The notes under the pieces are model-generated. The model was not told where the DNA came from and searched no databases. It worked only from the letters and a program-made list of their open reading frames with translations. A stretch of DNA of 64,000 nt, from positions 154,912,682-154,976,681 of the forward strand of contig OZ020587.1 of assembly GCA_963971535.1 (NCBI GenBank). Direction: 5' to 3'. This stretch comes from Notolepis coatsorum (Eukaryota > Chordata > Actinopteri > Aulopiformes > Paralepididae). Shown here in pieces: positions 32,971-43,549 of the stretch (its first letter is position 1; each line of letters starts with the position of its first letter). The translations under genes were made by a program, and so were the position numbers.

Positions 32971-33169
32971 GCACCTGCGTATTGCGTATAATGCATGATT
33001 AGGAGACATGTTGAGACTTGTCTAGGCTGCCTGCACACACACCAGCTTCCTGGGCGGGCGCCTCCCAGAATGCACTACACCTGTACCTTGCCTCCCAGAA
33101 TACCTGCACCTTCCTCCATTGTTGTATCAGCGTGTGCTGTATCTCTGCATCGTTAATCGACAATAAAAC
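32971..33169 (+). promoter_or_regulatory. Possible promoter and first exon of CACTA genes
   Basis: After the LINE tail comes a GC-richer patch with two CCTCCCAGAAT motifs (33,061 and 33,091); the first reads CCTCCCAGAATGCACTAC, close to the ZNF143/THAP11 promoter element known from vertebrate TATA-less promoters. It ends with a strong donor, AAAAC/GTGAGTATA, at 33,169/33,170. No initiator can be fixed. The role is inferred from position upstream of the transposase gene. Confidence 0.35.
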
Positions 33170-34149
33170 GTGAGTATATAGTGCATGATAAAGTCGATGG
33201 TGGATATTATTCTGTATCTATGATTTCGATTGCAAATGCCAGCGGAGTAGTGCTGTGTTCGTTTTTTACATGGTTATGCGTTTTTACACGTTATGTGTGC
33301 CTGCTGCTAATGTTAGCTGTTAGCTATGTCTGACCTCTGTTGGGTAATGCAACGTTGCCTACCAAACAACGGGACCACTGTGTTTTTTTTTATATTGCTC
33401 CTGGCTGTTCAAACTAATTTTACCGTGTGAAAGAGGGGAAAGTTGGTTCATTTCCACAAACTACCAGTGAAAAAGTGTTGTTCTGAACTGGAGCTATAGT
33501 ATAGCCAGCCATTTAGCTACCTGGCTACCTATATAGCTTCAGTTCAGCTAACTAGCTACATGCAGCATTTAGCCAGTGATGGGCAAGCTACTTGGAAAAT
33601 GTAGTAAGCTACACTAGTTACTCTCGATTAAATATAGCTCAACTACAATGGAAGCTATCCCCAGATAAATGTAGCAAGCTACACTACAAAAATAGCACAC
33701 TACTTTTTTTTTTTTTTTTTTTACTTTACTTTATGATCAGGTTTCCACCAAACAAATACAGTAGGCAGGCAAAAGAAAGTTCAGTTTGTTTATGAAACAA
33801 GCCCTCGGTCTGGCTTTTTGTGTCATCATTTTAACATGAACTTGTATTATGTACAAAATGTTAATAAAGTATGAGGAAATAACTGTGGAAACGTAATAAA
33901 TAAAAGGCCAAATCAATCAAATAAACACTAAAATATATACTCTCTCTATTGGAATGGAGACTTTTCAGCACAGGATAAACTGCCCACTTTATCAACCAAA
34001 ACTTCTTCAATATCAGAATTTTAACTAATAATAACTGTCTTACTGAATTTTACTATTATGCTACCATGTCTATACTACCACCAACTATGCTGTCTATACT
34101 ACAGTATGTACTCGGAGTATAACACTCAAGCTCGACACTGCTAGACAAA
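33170..34149. other. Intron-like sequence, includes a repeat fragment
   Basis: AT-rich. At ~33,573 starts CAGTGATGGGCAAGCTACTT, like one terminus of a fish hAT MITE. It runs ~150 bp to a T-run at 33,703-33,722; no second terminus was found. Otherwise nothing is recognised. Confidence 0.4.
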
Positions 34150-36258
34150 CAATACTAATTTATAGACTATTTGTTTCCTGTGCAGTACACCTGAGATTAA
34201 TCACCTCATGCAGTACTGTTTGACATGAATTTATGCGTCGTTCCCTGTGTTTTTTTTCTTTCCTCTTGCCTCCCTCCCTTGTCCTAGGGCCTGCCTACTG
34301 ATTGCCTATGCCTGAATCTTTCCGGCCGACAAGGCGTACAGGACAGTAATCTGCACTGACGTCTCCCCAGATCCATGCACGGATTGCTTCTTGGTTGTAT
34401 AGGTAGGCCTATATGCAACACAGATCGTAGTTTATAGACTATATTTGTTTCCTGTGCAGTACACCTGAGATTAATCACCTCATGCAGTACTGTTTGACAT
34501 GAATTTATGCGTCGTTCCCTGTGTTTTTTTTTTGTCCTAGGGCCTGCCTACTGATTGCCTATGCCTGAATCTTTCCGGCCGACAAGGCGTACAGGACAGT
34601 AATCTGCACTGACGTCTCCCCAGATCCATGCACGGATTGCTTCTTGGTTGTATAGGTAGGCCTATATGCAACACAGATCGTAGTTTATAGACTATATTTG
34701 TTTCCTGTGCAGTACACCTGAGATTAATCACCTCATGCAGTACTGTTTGACATGAATTTATGCGTCGTTCCCTGTGTTTTTTTTCTGTCCTAGGGCCTGC
34801 CTACTGATTGCCTATGCCTGAATCTTTCCGGCCGACAAGGCGTACAGGACAGTAATCTGCACTGACGTCTCCCCAGATCCATGCACGGATTGCTTCTTGG
34901 TTGTATAGGTAGGCCTATATGCAACACAGATCGTAGTTTATAGACTATATTTGTTTCCTGTGCAGTACACCTGAGATTAATCACCTCATGCAGTACTGTT
35001 TGACATGAATTTATGCGTCGTTCCCTGTGTTTTTTTTCTGTCCTAGGGCCTGCCTACTGATTGCCTATGCCTGAATCTTTCCGGCCGACAAGGCGTACAG
35101 GACAGTAATCTGCACTGACGTCTCCCCAGATCCATGCACGGATTGCTTCTTGGTTGTATAGGTAGGCCTATATGCAACACAGATCGTAGTTTATAGACTA
35201 TATTTGTTTCCTGTGCAGTACACCTGAGATTAATCACCTCATGCAGTACTGTTTGACATGAATTTATGCGTCGTTCCCTGTGTTTTTTTTCTGTCCTAGG
35301 GCCTGCCTACTGATTGCCTATGCCTGAATCTTTCCGGCCGACAAGGCGTACAGGACAGTAATCTGCACTGACGTCTCCCCAGATCCATGCACGGATTGCT
35401 TCTTGGTTGTATAGGTAGGCCTATATGCAACACAGATCGTAGTTTATAGACTATATTTGTTTCCTGTGCAGTACACCTGAGATTAATCACCTCATGCAGT
35501 ACTGTTTGACATGAATTTATGCGTCGTTCCCTGTGTTTTTTTTCTGTCCTAGGGCCTGCCTACTGATTGCCTATGCCTGAATCTTTCCGGCCGACAAGGC
35601 GTACAGGACAGTAATCTGCACTGACGTCTCCCCAGATCCATGCACGGATTGCTTCTTGGTTGTATAGGTAGGCCTATATGCAACACAGATTGTAGTTTAT
35701 AGACTATATTTGTTTCCTGTGCAGTACACCTGAGATTAATCACCTCATGCAGTACTGTTTGACATGAATTTATGTGTCGTTCCCTGTGTTTTTTTTCTGT
35801 CCTAGGGCCTGCCTACTGATTGCCTATGCCTGAATCTTTCCGGCCGACAAGGCGTACAGGACAGTAATCTGCACTGACGTCTCCCCAGATCCATGCACGG
35901 ATTGCTTCTTGGTTGTATAGGTAGGCCTATATGCAACACAGATCGTAGTTTATAGACTATATTTGTTTCCTGTGCAGTACACCTGAGATTAATCACCTCA
36001 TGCAGTACTGTTTGACATGAATTTATGCGTCGTTCCCTGTGTTTTTTTTCTTTCCTCTTGCCTCCCTCCCTTGTCCTAGGGCCTGCCAACTGATTGCCTG
36101 CCTGAATCGTTCCGGCCGACAAGGCGTACAGGACAGTAATCTGCACTGACGTCTCCCCAGATCCATGCACGGATTGCTTCTTGGTTGTATAGGTAGGCCT
36201 ATATGCAACACAGATCGTAGTTTATAGACTATTTGTTTCCTGTGCAGTACACCTGAGA
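34150..36258 (+). repeat. 253-bp tandem array with exon-like modules
   Basis: Eight copies at 253-bp spacing (module starts near 34,288, 34,541, 34,794, 35,047, 35,300, 35,553, 35,806 and 36,080), almost identical to each other. Each has a T8-9 tract and TCCTAG acceptor, then a 115-bp module starting GGCCTGCC, then GTATAG/GTAGGC as donor. The module has stops in all plus frames where read, so if spliced it is untranslated. The first and last copies have a longer pyrimidine tract than the middle ones. The repeated 64-aa minus-strand frames are not supported as genes. Confidence 0.8.
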
Positions 36259-36461
36259 TTAGCCTATAGTATACGTTCATAATCTGCATGCAAACTGTAA
36301 TCTCTCCTTTCTCTGGTTTCCTTTTTTCTAGGTCATCAGAGAGGTCTTTAACATACAGTATCCTGTTCAGTGGCATCTTGTTCAGTGAGGCAGCCAGGCT
36401 AACCAGTGTTCAGTGTGAGGCAGATGTAATGATTGGGTAGGTAACTATAGCACGCACAACA

Positions 36462-39122
36462 ATGTTCCACTGTAAATATATTCGATGTCAGCATGTGTCT
36501 GAGAGTGTGCATACCTTTGTCCAGCACGCGCAGCTCCACAGTAACGCCCCCAATTATCTTTATCAGTGCGGGATACCTGACTGCTCACAGAGGTTCAGAA
36601 AACACGCAGCACTGAGATCTCATATATATAGGCTGCATAGGTGCTACCTGCAAGCTGGTCAGCCGCCTAGACCTCCTAGATCAGCTCTACCACCTGACAC
36701 ATCCTTGAAATGTGTGCTTGAGGCTTGTGCATTTAAGTGTGACACTTTAGCCTCTCTTATCAAGCATTTGAAGACACACATAAAGGGAGGAATGGAATCG
36801 CCATGTCCATTTAGAGGTTGTGATTGCAGGTTCACAAACGTAATGACTTTTGCTTCACATATTTCCAGGAAACACAAGGATTCAGTTTTAGATGACTTGG
36901 TACTAGACAAGTCTACAGAGTCATTGCCAGAACCCAGTCAGACGTATTCAGAAGCTGCTGGTGAACATGATGAACCAGAAGTGCCATTAGCTGTGGACGA
37001 AACCCTTTTTTTACATAACCTTACACTTTTCTATTTGAAATTGCAATCTAAGCTACTCTTACCGGCAAGCACCATACAAACCATTATTGAGGACTTTCAA
37101 ATTGCTCATGAACTTGGCCTGTCTCATACACTTAACGTTCTGAGTGAGAAATTGAAGAAACTTGGAATCCCTCAGGCCACTATAAGCAGCATGGTTGATG
37201 AAGTGAACAGAGATGATCTACTCACACTTTTTAACAAGGGAAGACTCAGTACAGATACAAAGAGGAAGTCTGCTTTTAAAGAGTGTTTCAACCATGTTCA
37301 TCCCGTGCCTTTGCTCTTGGGCAATGATGAAAATGACAAAGAATGCTTTGCTCAGTATGTACCTATACATGAGACATTGGTGACACTGTTCAAAAACGAG
37401 TCTCTACGAGAACAGTATAACATGACACGTTTGCAGCAATCTACTGATGCTGTCTATCAGGATGTCAAGGATGGAGAAGGATTTCAAAGTAATCCAATGT
37501 TGAAAGCTGACCCTTCCTCACTTGGTTTGATACTGTACCAAGATGCCTTCGAGGTTGTTAATCCACTGGGCTCAGGGAAGAAAAAGCACAAGGTCTTAGC
37601 TGTTTACCTAACCCTGACTGACATCTTGCCTCACAATAGATCTTCTATAGATCAAATGCAACTTGTTCTCTTATGTAGGGAGCAGGACTTTAAGTATTTT
37701 GGGCTAAAAAAGGTTTTTGCACATCTGATTGAGGACCTCAAAATCCTGGAGGAGAGAGGTGTAGTCATATCTGATGGCACTGTACTAAAGGGCTCTTTGG
37801 TTGCCATTGCAGGAGACAACTTAGGATCCCATTCTATTGGGGGATTTTTAGAAAACTTCAGTCGATCTAAATATTTTTGTCGCTACTGTCAGGTACAGAG
37901 AGAGGATTTTGTGAAGAATCCAGTGTTGTGTGGTGCCACAAGAACGGTCCAATCATACACAAGTAATTTGCAAGACCTGGAAACTAGTACCACAGACTCT
38001 GTATGCGGTATCAAGTTTGACTCTCCTTTCAACCAGCTTTCTCATTTCCATGTTTGCCAGCCTGGCCTCCCACCATGTCTAGGCCATGATTTATTTGAGG
38101 GAGTCATGGCTTATGACCTTCCTTTATATATTCGCCATTTAGTCCAGGAGAATCATTTTACTTACCTGCAGTTAAATCGGTGCAAAAACAAGTTCCGATA
38201 TGAAGGGAACGATGGTAGGGACAAACCAGCAGACCTCTCTCCCAGCAGTGACAAACTAAGTGGGCATGCAGTTCAAAACTGGTGTTTCCTTAGATTACTC
38301 CCTCTCTTGGTGGGTGGCAGGATTAAAGATCCCTGTGACAATGAGGTGTGGCAGCTCATTTTGCAGCTGAGAGAGATGGTTGAGCTTATCTGTGCACCAG
38401 TCATTACAGAAGGCCAGGTAGCATATCTGAAAGTCATCACAGAGGAGTACATATGCAACAGGAAAAGGCTCTTCCCCAATGCCCCCCTGAGGCCAAAGCA
38501 TCACTATATTGGCCATTATCCAGATCTAATCATCCACTTTGGCCCACTTATTCGCCTGTGGACTCTGCGGTTTGAAAGCAAACACACTTTTTTCAAACAG
38601 TGTGCCAGAAAATTGCACAATTTCAAAAATCTGTGCAAAACACTAGCAGAGAGACACCAACTCCTCCAGGCCTACCTGAGTGCGGGAAACTTGTTTCCTC
38701 CTGTTATACAGGTAGAGAAGGGGACTGCCTTTTATTTGGATGATTACAACAACAAGATCAGGGCATCTGTAGCCAGTTGTCAATTTGAGTCTCAGTCTGC
38801 AGTGGCTTGTAACAATGTTACAGTCAAAGGCACAGACTACAGAAAGGGGATGTTCATCTTGTTTGGGAACAGTGATGAAGGACTTCACATGGGGAAGATT
38901 ATGCTGGTCATTGTTGCCCAAAACTCTGTCCACTTTGTCTCAGAGAAACACATTTGTGTGAAGTTGATTGACATGGGTGTGTACTGTGACTTAGGAGTGG
39001 CCCAAGAGGATTACGTGTGCATTAAGCACAAAGATTTACTGGACTACTATCCTCTTCCAGCATACAACGTGCACGATCAGATGCTTATTGCGCTCCACCA
39101 TTCTTTTCCAGGAGCAGTTTAA
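36462..39122 (+). CDS. CACTA-type DDE transposase with C2H2 zinc fingers
   Basis: 886 codons, uninterrupted, starting at ATG after ACAACA. N-terminal ~140 residues carry four C2H2-type fingers (starting near residues 3, 34, 82 and 112), likely DNA binding. The middle is helical and less distinctive. The catalytic core shows AGDNLGSH (Asp452), a CRYC knuckle (Cys473, Cys476), CLGHDLFEGV (Asp543) and LRFESKH (Glu705). This order D, CxxC, D, E is that of CACTA/Mirage/Chapaev transposases (TNP2-like). The enzyme would cut at the CACTG ends in the nucleus. A 5' UTR exon ending near GGGTAG/GTAACT (36,439) and the 253-bp modules upstream may feed its transcript. The codons look intact, with all core residues present, so the gene may be functional or very recently so. 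Family assignment rests on motifs seen, not on a search. Confidence 0.8.
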   Translation: MFHCKYIRCQHVSESVHTFVQHAQLHSNAPNYLYQCGIPDCSQRFRKHAALRSHIYRLHRCYLQAGQPPRPPRSALPPDTSLKCVLEACAFKCDTLASLIKHLKTHIKGGMESPCPFRGCDCRFTNVMTFASHISRKHKDSVLDDLVLDKSTESLPEPSQTYSEAAGEHDEPEVPLAVDETLFLHNLTLFYLKLQSKLLLPASTIQTIIEDFQIAHELGLSHTLNVLSEKLKKLGIPQATISSMVDEVNRDDLLTLFNKGRLSTDTKRKSAFKECFNHVHPVPLLLGNDENDKECFAQYVPIHETLVTLFKNESLREQYNMTRLQQSTDAVYQDVKDGEGFQSNPMLKADPSSLGLILYQDAFEVVNPLGSGKKKHKVLAVYLTLTDILPHNRSSIDQMQLVLLCREQDFKYFGLKKVFAHLIEDLKILEERGVVISDGTVLKGSLVAIAGDNLGSHSIGGFLENFSRSKYFCRYCQVQREDFVKNPVLCGATRTVQSYTSNLQDLETSTTDSVCGIKFDSPFNQLSHFHVCQPGLPPCLGHDLFEGVMAYDLPLYIRHLVQENHFTYLQLNRCKNKFRYEGNDGRDKPADLSPSSDKLSGHAVQNWCFLRLLPLLVGGRIKDPCDNEVWQLILQLREMVELICAPVITEGQVAYLKVITEEYICNRKRLFPNAPLRPKHHYIGHYPDLIIHFGPLIRLWTLRFESKHTFFKQCARKLHNFKNLCKTLAERHQLLQAYLSAGNLFPPVIQVEKGTAFYLDDYNNKIRASVASCQFESQSAVACNNVTVKGTDYRKGMFILFGNSDEGLHMGKIMLVIVAQNSVHFVSEKHICVKLIDMGVYCDLGVAQEDYVCIKHKDLLDYYPLPAYNVHDQMLIALHHSFPGAV

Positions 39123-39325
39123 ACAGGAAAGGGAGGATATGACAGACGTGAGGACAGACGTAAGTGGAGCAGGATATCAAGTAACCTTAAGATAGTTGAT
39201 TTTGTATTGTTGATTGTATAGCGAGCACATGTTGGCAGTTAACCGCATATAGTGCACTGCAAACAGACAAGTAGGGAATATGCACAAACTGATTCATGAT
39301 TGACCCTAATCAATGAGACTAGGTA

Positions 39326-42300
39326 ATGGAAGATATAAAGGAAGCAGTTTGGTCATATTTACCGGGCCTCCCTGATGACTTACTGACCACCCTACTTGAG
39401 GATCTTGGAGTGGAGAGTGTCGAAGATCTGGCCTTAATGGAGAGGGTGGATCTGGTCCGACACCTCAAACCAATCCAGTGTCGGAAGCTGATGGATGGTC
39501 TTAAGAAAGGTAAATTCATATTTAGACTTGCGTGACACTTGGAACTATGCCCTTGGAACATTGGCATAACTGTTTTTGTCCCTTCTAGGGTTAGTAACCC
39601 TTAATATGGAGGTGCTCCCTCCCCATCCAATTGCTTCAAGTTCCCCAACACATCCAATTGCTTCAAGTTCCCCAACAACGAGCTCTGTGAACACTCTGTC
39701 CTCTCCGAACACCTCTATGCAATCTCTGTTGTGCAGCCCCCCAAGCACTCCAAACTCTTCACAGCCTGGCAGCGCATGGCATGTAGACTTTTGTGTCAAC
39801 TGGAACCGGATGTCAACAGCCATTCAACGTGCAGTGGAAAAAGAACAGAGACCAAAGCCAGATGAGAGAAGGGCCTTTGTGAACGCTTTGGTGGATCAGA
39901 TGATGGAGCACGAGCACAACCCAACCAGAACCACGTGCCTCAGTATCGTCCGAACAATTGTCAGGAGCCATCCTGACACCTTTGCTGACATTAGCAGGCG
40001 AGGTGAAATGGTTGGAGACGGATGCCACTCTCTTCTCCAACAAGTAAAAACAAGAGTGGAGTATAAAAGCAGGAACAACACTCTGGCTAGACGCCGCAGA
40101 GGCAGAGAGGAAAGACGGCCCACTGGCATGGCAGGAGAGTCCAGGCTGACGAGAGGTCCTGTTGACCAATACGGGTAGGGGTGGCAAAACAAACGGCGCC
40201 AGTGTCCTCTCCATTCACGCTCGCAGCAATTAGGGGTTAAAGTGGCACTGCCAATGCTCGACTAACTTAGGTTATTTGGATTGAATGTTTAAATTATGTG
40301 TAGATTTTTTTTTAATATAATTTCTAGGGCTGTCCCTGACTAAGGATTTGGATAGTCGACTATGATTGGCCAAAATGTGCAGTTAGTCGACAAAAATAAA
40401 ATAAAAAGTAGAATATATATATATATTTATATATATTTTTTTTTTATCATTCCATTTGGGCTGTGGGGGGTGCTTAATGTCTGAAGGCTTCTTGTCCTCT
40501 GCAAAAGCATGCAATTGGTCCACTGATGGATACATCTTGATATTTGTCTAGTCTAGTGTGTTCATTAGATGGGTGAAATCCTCTTTCAGTGCTTCTGTGC
40601 CTGTTTTCGTAGGCAGTTAGCCTCTGGTATGCGTGCCATTAGCGTTAGAGGCCTTTTTTCTTTTGGAAAGAATGATAAAAAAATATATATATTATAATTT
40701 TTCTTTTTTTATGTATTCCACTAAGAGGTTGCCTATGATTCCTTCCTATCCCTAGGTGTGTGAGGTGGGGCCCAGCAAGCTTACCGGACGGGGAGACAGA
40801 GGAAACCATGGCGGCTTTGAAAAGGGATCTGCGGAACATCTACTCAGGCATGCAATCTACTTTACTTTTGGTGAATTGACACCATGAATAAATATCCCAC
40901 ATTAAGCAAAAAGGCCACTTTAATATTCAGAATGAGTAATACAATTAAAGGTTTGCCACTCAATTTCCCAGATGTGGCAACATCAAATCTAATTGTTGTT
41001 ACTTGGTTTGTATGTCTGTACACAGAGGAAGGGATGGGTGGGACAGCGAGAGCAGAACTTCTGATGGAGAGGACCTACGTCATCCTGCGGCGTTACTTGA
41101 ATAAAATGCCTCCACCAACGATGGTGGCGGTCAAAGAAGAATGGCCTTTTCTCTTCTCTCAGACGGGGCTTTTCTCCCACTTTGGCCTCCTGACAGACAC
41201 CGATGTCCTTCAAAAGATCAAAGATGCCCTGTGTCATCGAGGACGGACCATCCTGCAGTTCTGCCAGAAACTGGACAACCCGAAGATCAGGGATGTTCTG
41301 GCCAGATATCATCCAGAGGTTTCGGAGATCAGTGCCTGTATTGTCCTGCTCCTTATGGTGTACTTCAAGGAGCCTACGGAGAAACTACTGCTCGAAGTTG
41401 ATGTACGTTTATTTAAATATTAAAATATTTGAAATGCGAGTGATTACATTAGGGGCGACTGAAGCTCAGTTGGTAGAGATGGTCGTTCATCGACCGTAGG
41501 GTTGGTGGTTTGAATCCTGGCTCTGACTGTCCGCATGTCGGAAGTGTCCTTGAGCAAGACACTTAACCCCCAAGTTGCTCCAAATGGGCCGAGCTGATGT
41601 GTGGTGAGCTGTAGTGCGTGGATTAGCTTATCTTCATCCTTTCATAATGTTAAATCTGCTATTGTGTGTTACTTTGTTGCAGACCTGTGCCACTGTTGCT
41701 GATGTGAATACTGCAGCACTCCCAAGCACCCCCTGTTTGATAATTCAAGGTAATAATGTTCAGGGATGAGCTTGTGTTCCTTTGCATCGAGGGGGAAAAT
41801 CTGACCGAAGGCAGTTTGTGATACGGCACACATATGACGCTTATAAATAATATCCTGAGCTGGCATGTCTCATGTTCAACTTTGTCAGTGCTGTAAAGTT
41901 GAAACCTTTTTAAATCTTAGACAAACAAAACACTTTGCTTTCATGAAATATTGTAAGCCGTCATTTGAGGCTTTATAAAAGCAGCACAATGAACACAAAT
42001 CTGTCAGTGCGACCTCATCTTAAATAAGAGACAGCATTGCTTGTTGTAAGAGAGGCAGAGTTGATTTGGCAAAAATATATATATATATATGCATTTTTCT
42101 TTTTCTTTTTAATAATCGAATTTTATTTTCATATTCAAATCCCATGCCCATCGAACGAAGCTTTGAAGTATTTAAGACAGCCTTAGTTCTGTGTCATGTC
42201 CTTGCAGGAATGTATACCTATCCACAACAACGCATGACGGGGTATCTGTTCATTTCAGGTGACGCAATGCAGCCTTCTGGATGGATGCTATCCATCGAGG

Positions 42301-42888
42301 GAGAAGTTGTGATGGGCCCACACCCATTATTTTTGCATGGGGTAGCTGCTTTATTCACCAGCTACTATGTCTTCAACCTGGAGTATCCTTCCGTTGGATC
42401 ATCCACACTTGAGTTCATCCAAAGGTATTTTAACACTCTGAACACATGATCAATGTCATCAGTAAGACTTATCATGCAAAGACTATCTGGCTATTAAGTC
42501 CATGCCTTTCTACAGAGGCCATAAAGTAGATTAAATGCTTTGAGTATGAAGCCTGGAACCAACTATGTGAATTGGGACCACACCATCACTTGATGTTGCT
42601 GCTATCTTGTTAAGAAATTGACATAATGGTTTAATTCACATTATAGTATGGCTTCAAAATTCGGATGAGTAAACATTATGTTAGAGGTACCATGAAAAAA
42701 CACAGGTGAGCACCTTGATAAATGCTGAGTCTATTTAAAACTGAAACGTATCTTTGCTTATTAACAGGTTCTTCTTGGGCATCAACCCGGAGAAAGGCTC
42801 CAGGGCAAAGAAGCGAAGCGCCATCAACCCTCAAGTGACCACCCTTTTTCGTAAGCTCATAGACTTTGAATGGTCTGCATCTGCATAG
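39326..42888 (+). CDS. SAM-domain accessory protein of the CACTA element, 7 exons
   Basis: Seven coding exons join in frame to 530 codons: 39,326-39,509; 39,589-40,174; 40,756-40,847; 41,026-41,402; 41,683-41,749; 42,259-42,424; 42,768-42,888 (TAG). All introns are GT-AG except intron 3, whose donor reads TCAG/GCATGC, a GC-AG intron. Residues ~3-62 form a SAM-like five-helix domain (SYLPGLPDDLLTTLLEDLGV, then KPIQCRKLMDGLKK). A Ser/Pro/Thr linker follows. Then comes a conserved-looking helical block (RRAFVNALVDQMMEHEHNPT), a CVRWGPASLPDGE segment, and a C-terminal region with KEEWPFLFSQTGLF and WMLSIEGEVVM. The layout resembles the SAMD3-like proteins of fish. SAM domains bind proteins or RNA. 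Lying 200 bp behind the transposase on the same strand, it may correspond to the accessory end-binding gene of plant CACTA elements; that role is inference. Confidence 0.75.
41452..41632 (+). mobile_element. V-SINE-type tRNA SINE in intron 4
   Basis: A tRNA-like head with A-box (CTCAGTTGGTAGAG) and B-box (GGTTTGAATCC), then the fish SINE core TCCTTGAGCAAGACACTTAA. It lies in the intron between exons 4 and 5 of the SAM gene. Confidence 0.85.
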
Positions 42889-43235
42889 ACAATCGTCCTT
42901 CTCCTGTCGTCCCCTGACGTGAACACCCTTCTTCGTAAGTAAGCTCATAAACTTTGGTCTGCAAAGACAATTGTCCTTCTCCTGTCGTCCCCTGACGTGA
43001 ACACCCTTCTTCGGAAGCTCATAGACTTTGAATGGTTTGCAAAGACAATTGTCCTTCTCCTGTCGTCCCCTGACGTGAACACCCTTCTTCGGAAGCTCAT
43101 AGACTTTGAATGGTCTGCATCTGTATAGACAATCGTCCTTCTCCTGTCGTCCCCTGACGTGAACACCCTTCTTCGGAAGCTCATAGACTTTGAATGGTTT
43201 GCAAAGACAATTGTCATGCTCCTGTCGTCCCTGCG
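42838..43235 (+). repeat. 78-84-bp tandem repeat made from the SAM gene's last exon
   Basis: Five units. The first contains the last ~16 codons and stop of the SAM gene (ACCCTTTTTCGTAAGCTCAT ... TCTGCATAG) plus ~35 bases after it. Later units vary by a 6-bp CATCTG indel and by AAGTAAG at the start. Confidence 0.85.
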
Positions 43236-43329
43236 CCTCTTTTGTTATTTTGAGTGCCTCTTTTGTTCTTTTGAGTGAGTGCATAAAGTGTATTCATTAG
43301 TTCCATTTTCGGGTAAGACCTGGAAGTAC

Positions 43330-43465
43330 TAGTTTCATGGCGACAGTGGCTCGGGAGGTAGAGCAGTCGTCTGGCAATCCGGAGATTCCCGCTCCTCCCC
43401 GGGCAGCGTGTCGATGTGTCCTTGAGCAAGACACTTAACCCCTACATGCTCCCGTCGGTGTGTGA
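43330..43465 (+). mobile_element. tRNA-SINE fragment
   Basis: GTGGCTCGGGAGGTAGAGCA (A-box-like) and TCCTTGAGCAAGACACTTAA (fish SINE core). It is a different subfamily from the copy at 41,452. Confidence 0.7.
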
Positions 43466-43549
43466 ATGGGTCAAATGTGCACAAATTGTAAAAAAAAGAA
43501 AAAAAACAGCCATTTACCATTTTACTTACGAATATTATTACTTTGTCTT

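Noticed and set aside
34284-35996. Seven identical 64-aa minus-strand frames
   Set aside because: They arise from one 253-bp repeat with no motif. The splice-like signals lie on the plus strand and better explain the unit.
41452-41632. tRNA gene
   Set aside because: A- and B-boxes are present but there is no complete cloverleaf, and the fish SINE core follows.
42676-43284. 202-aa minus-strand repeat protein
   Set aside because: It is the antisense of the tandemly repeated last exon of the SAM gene.
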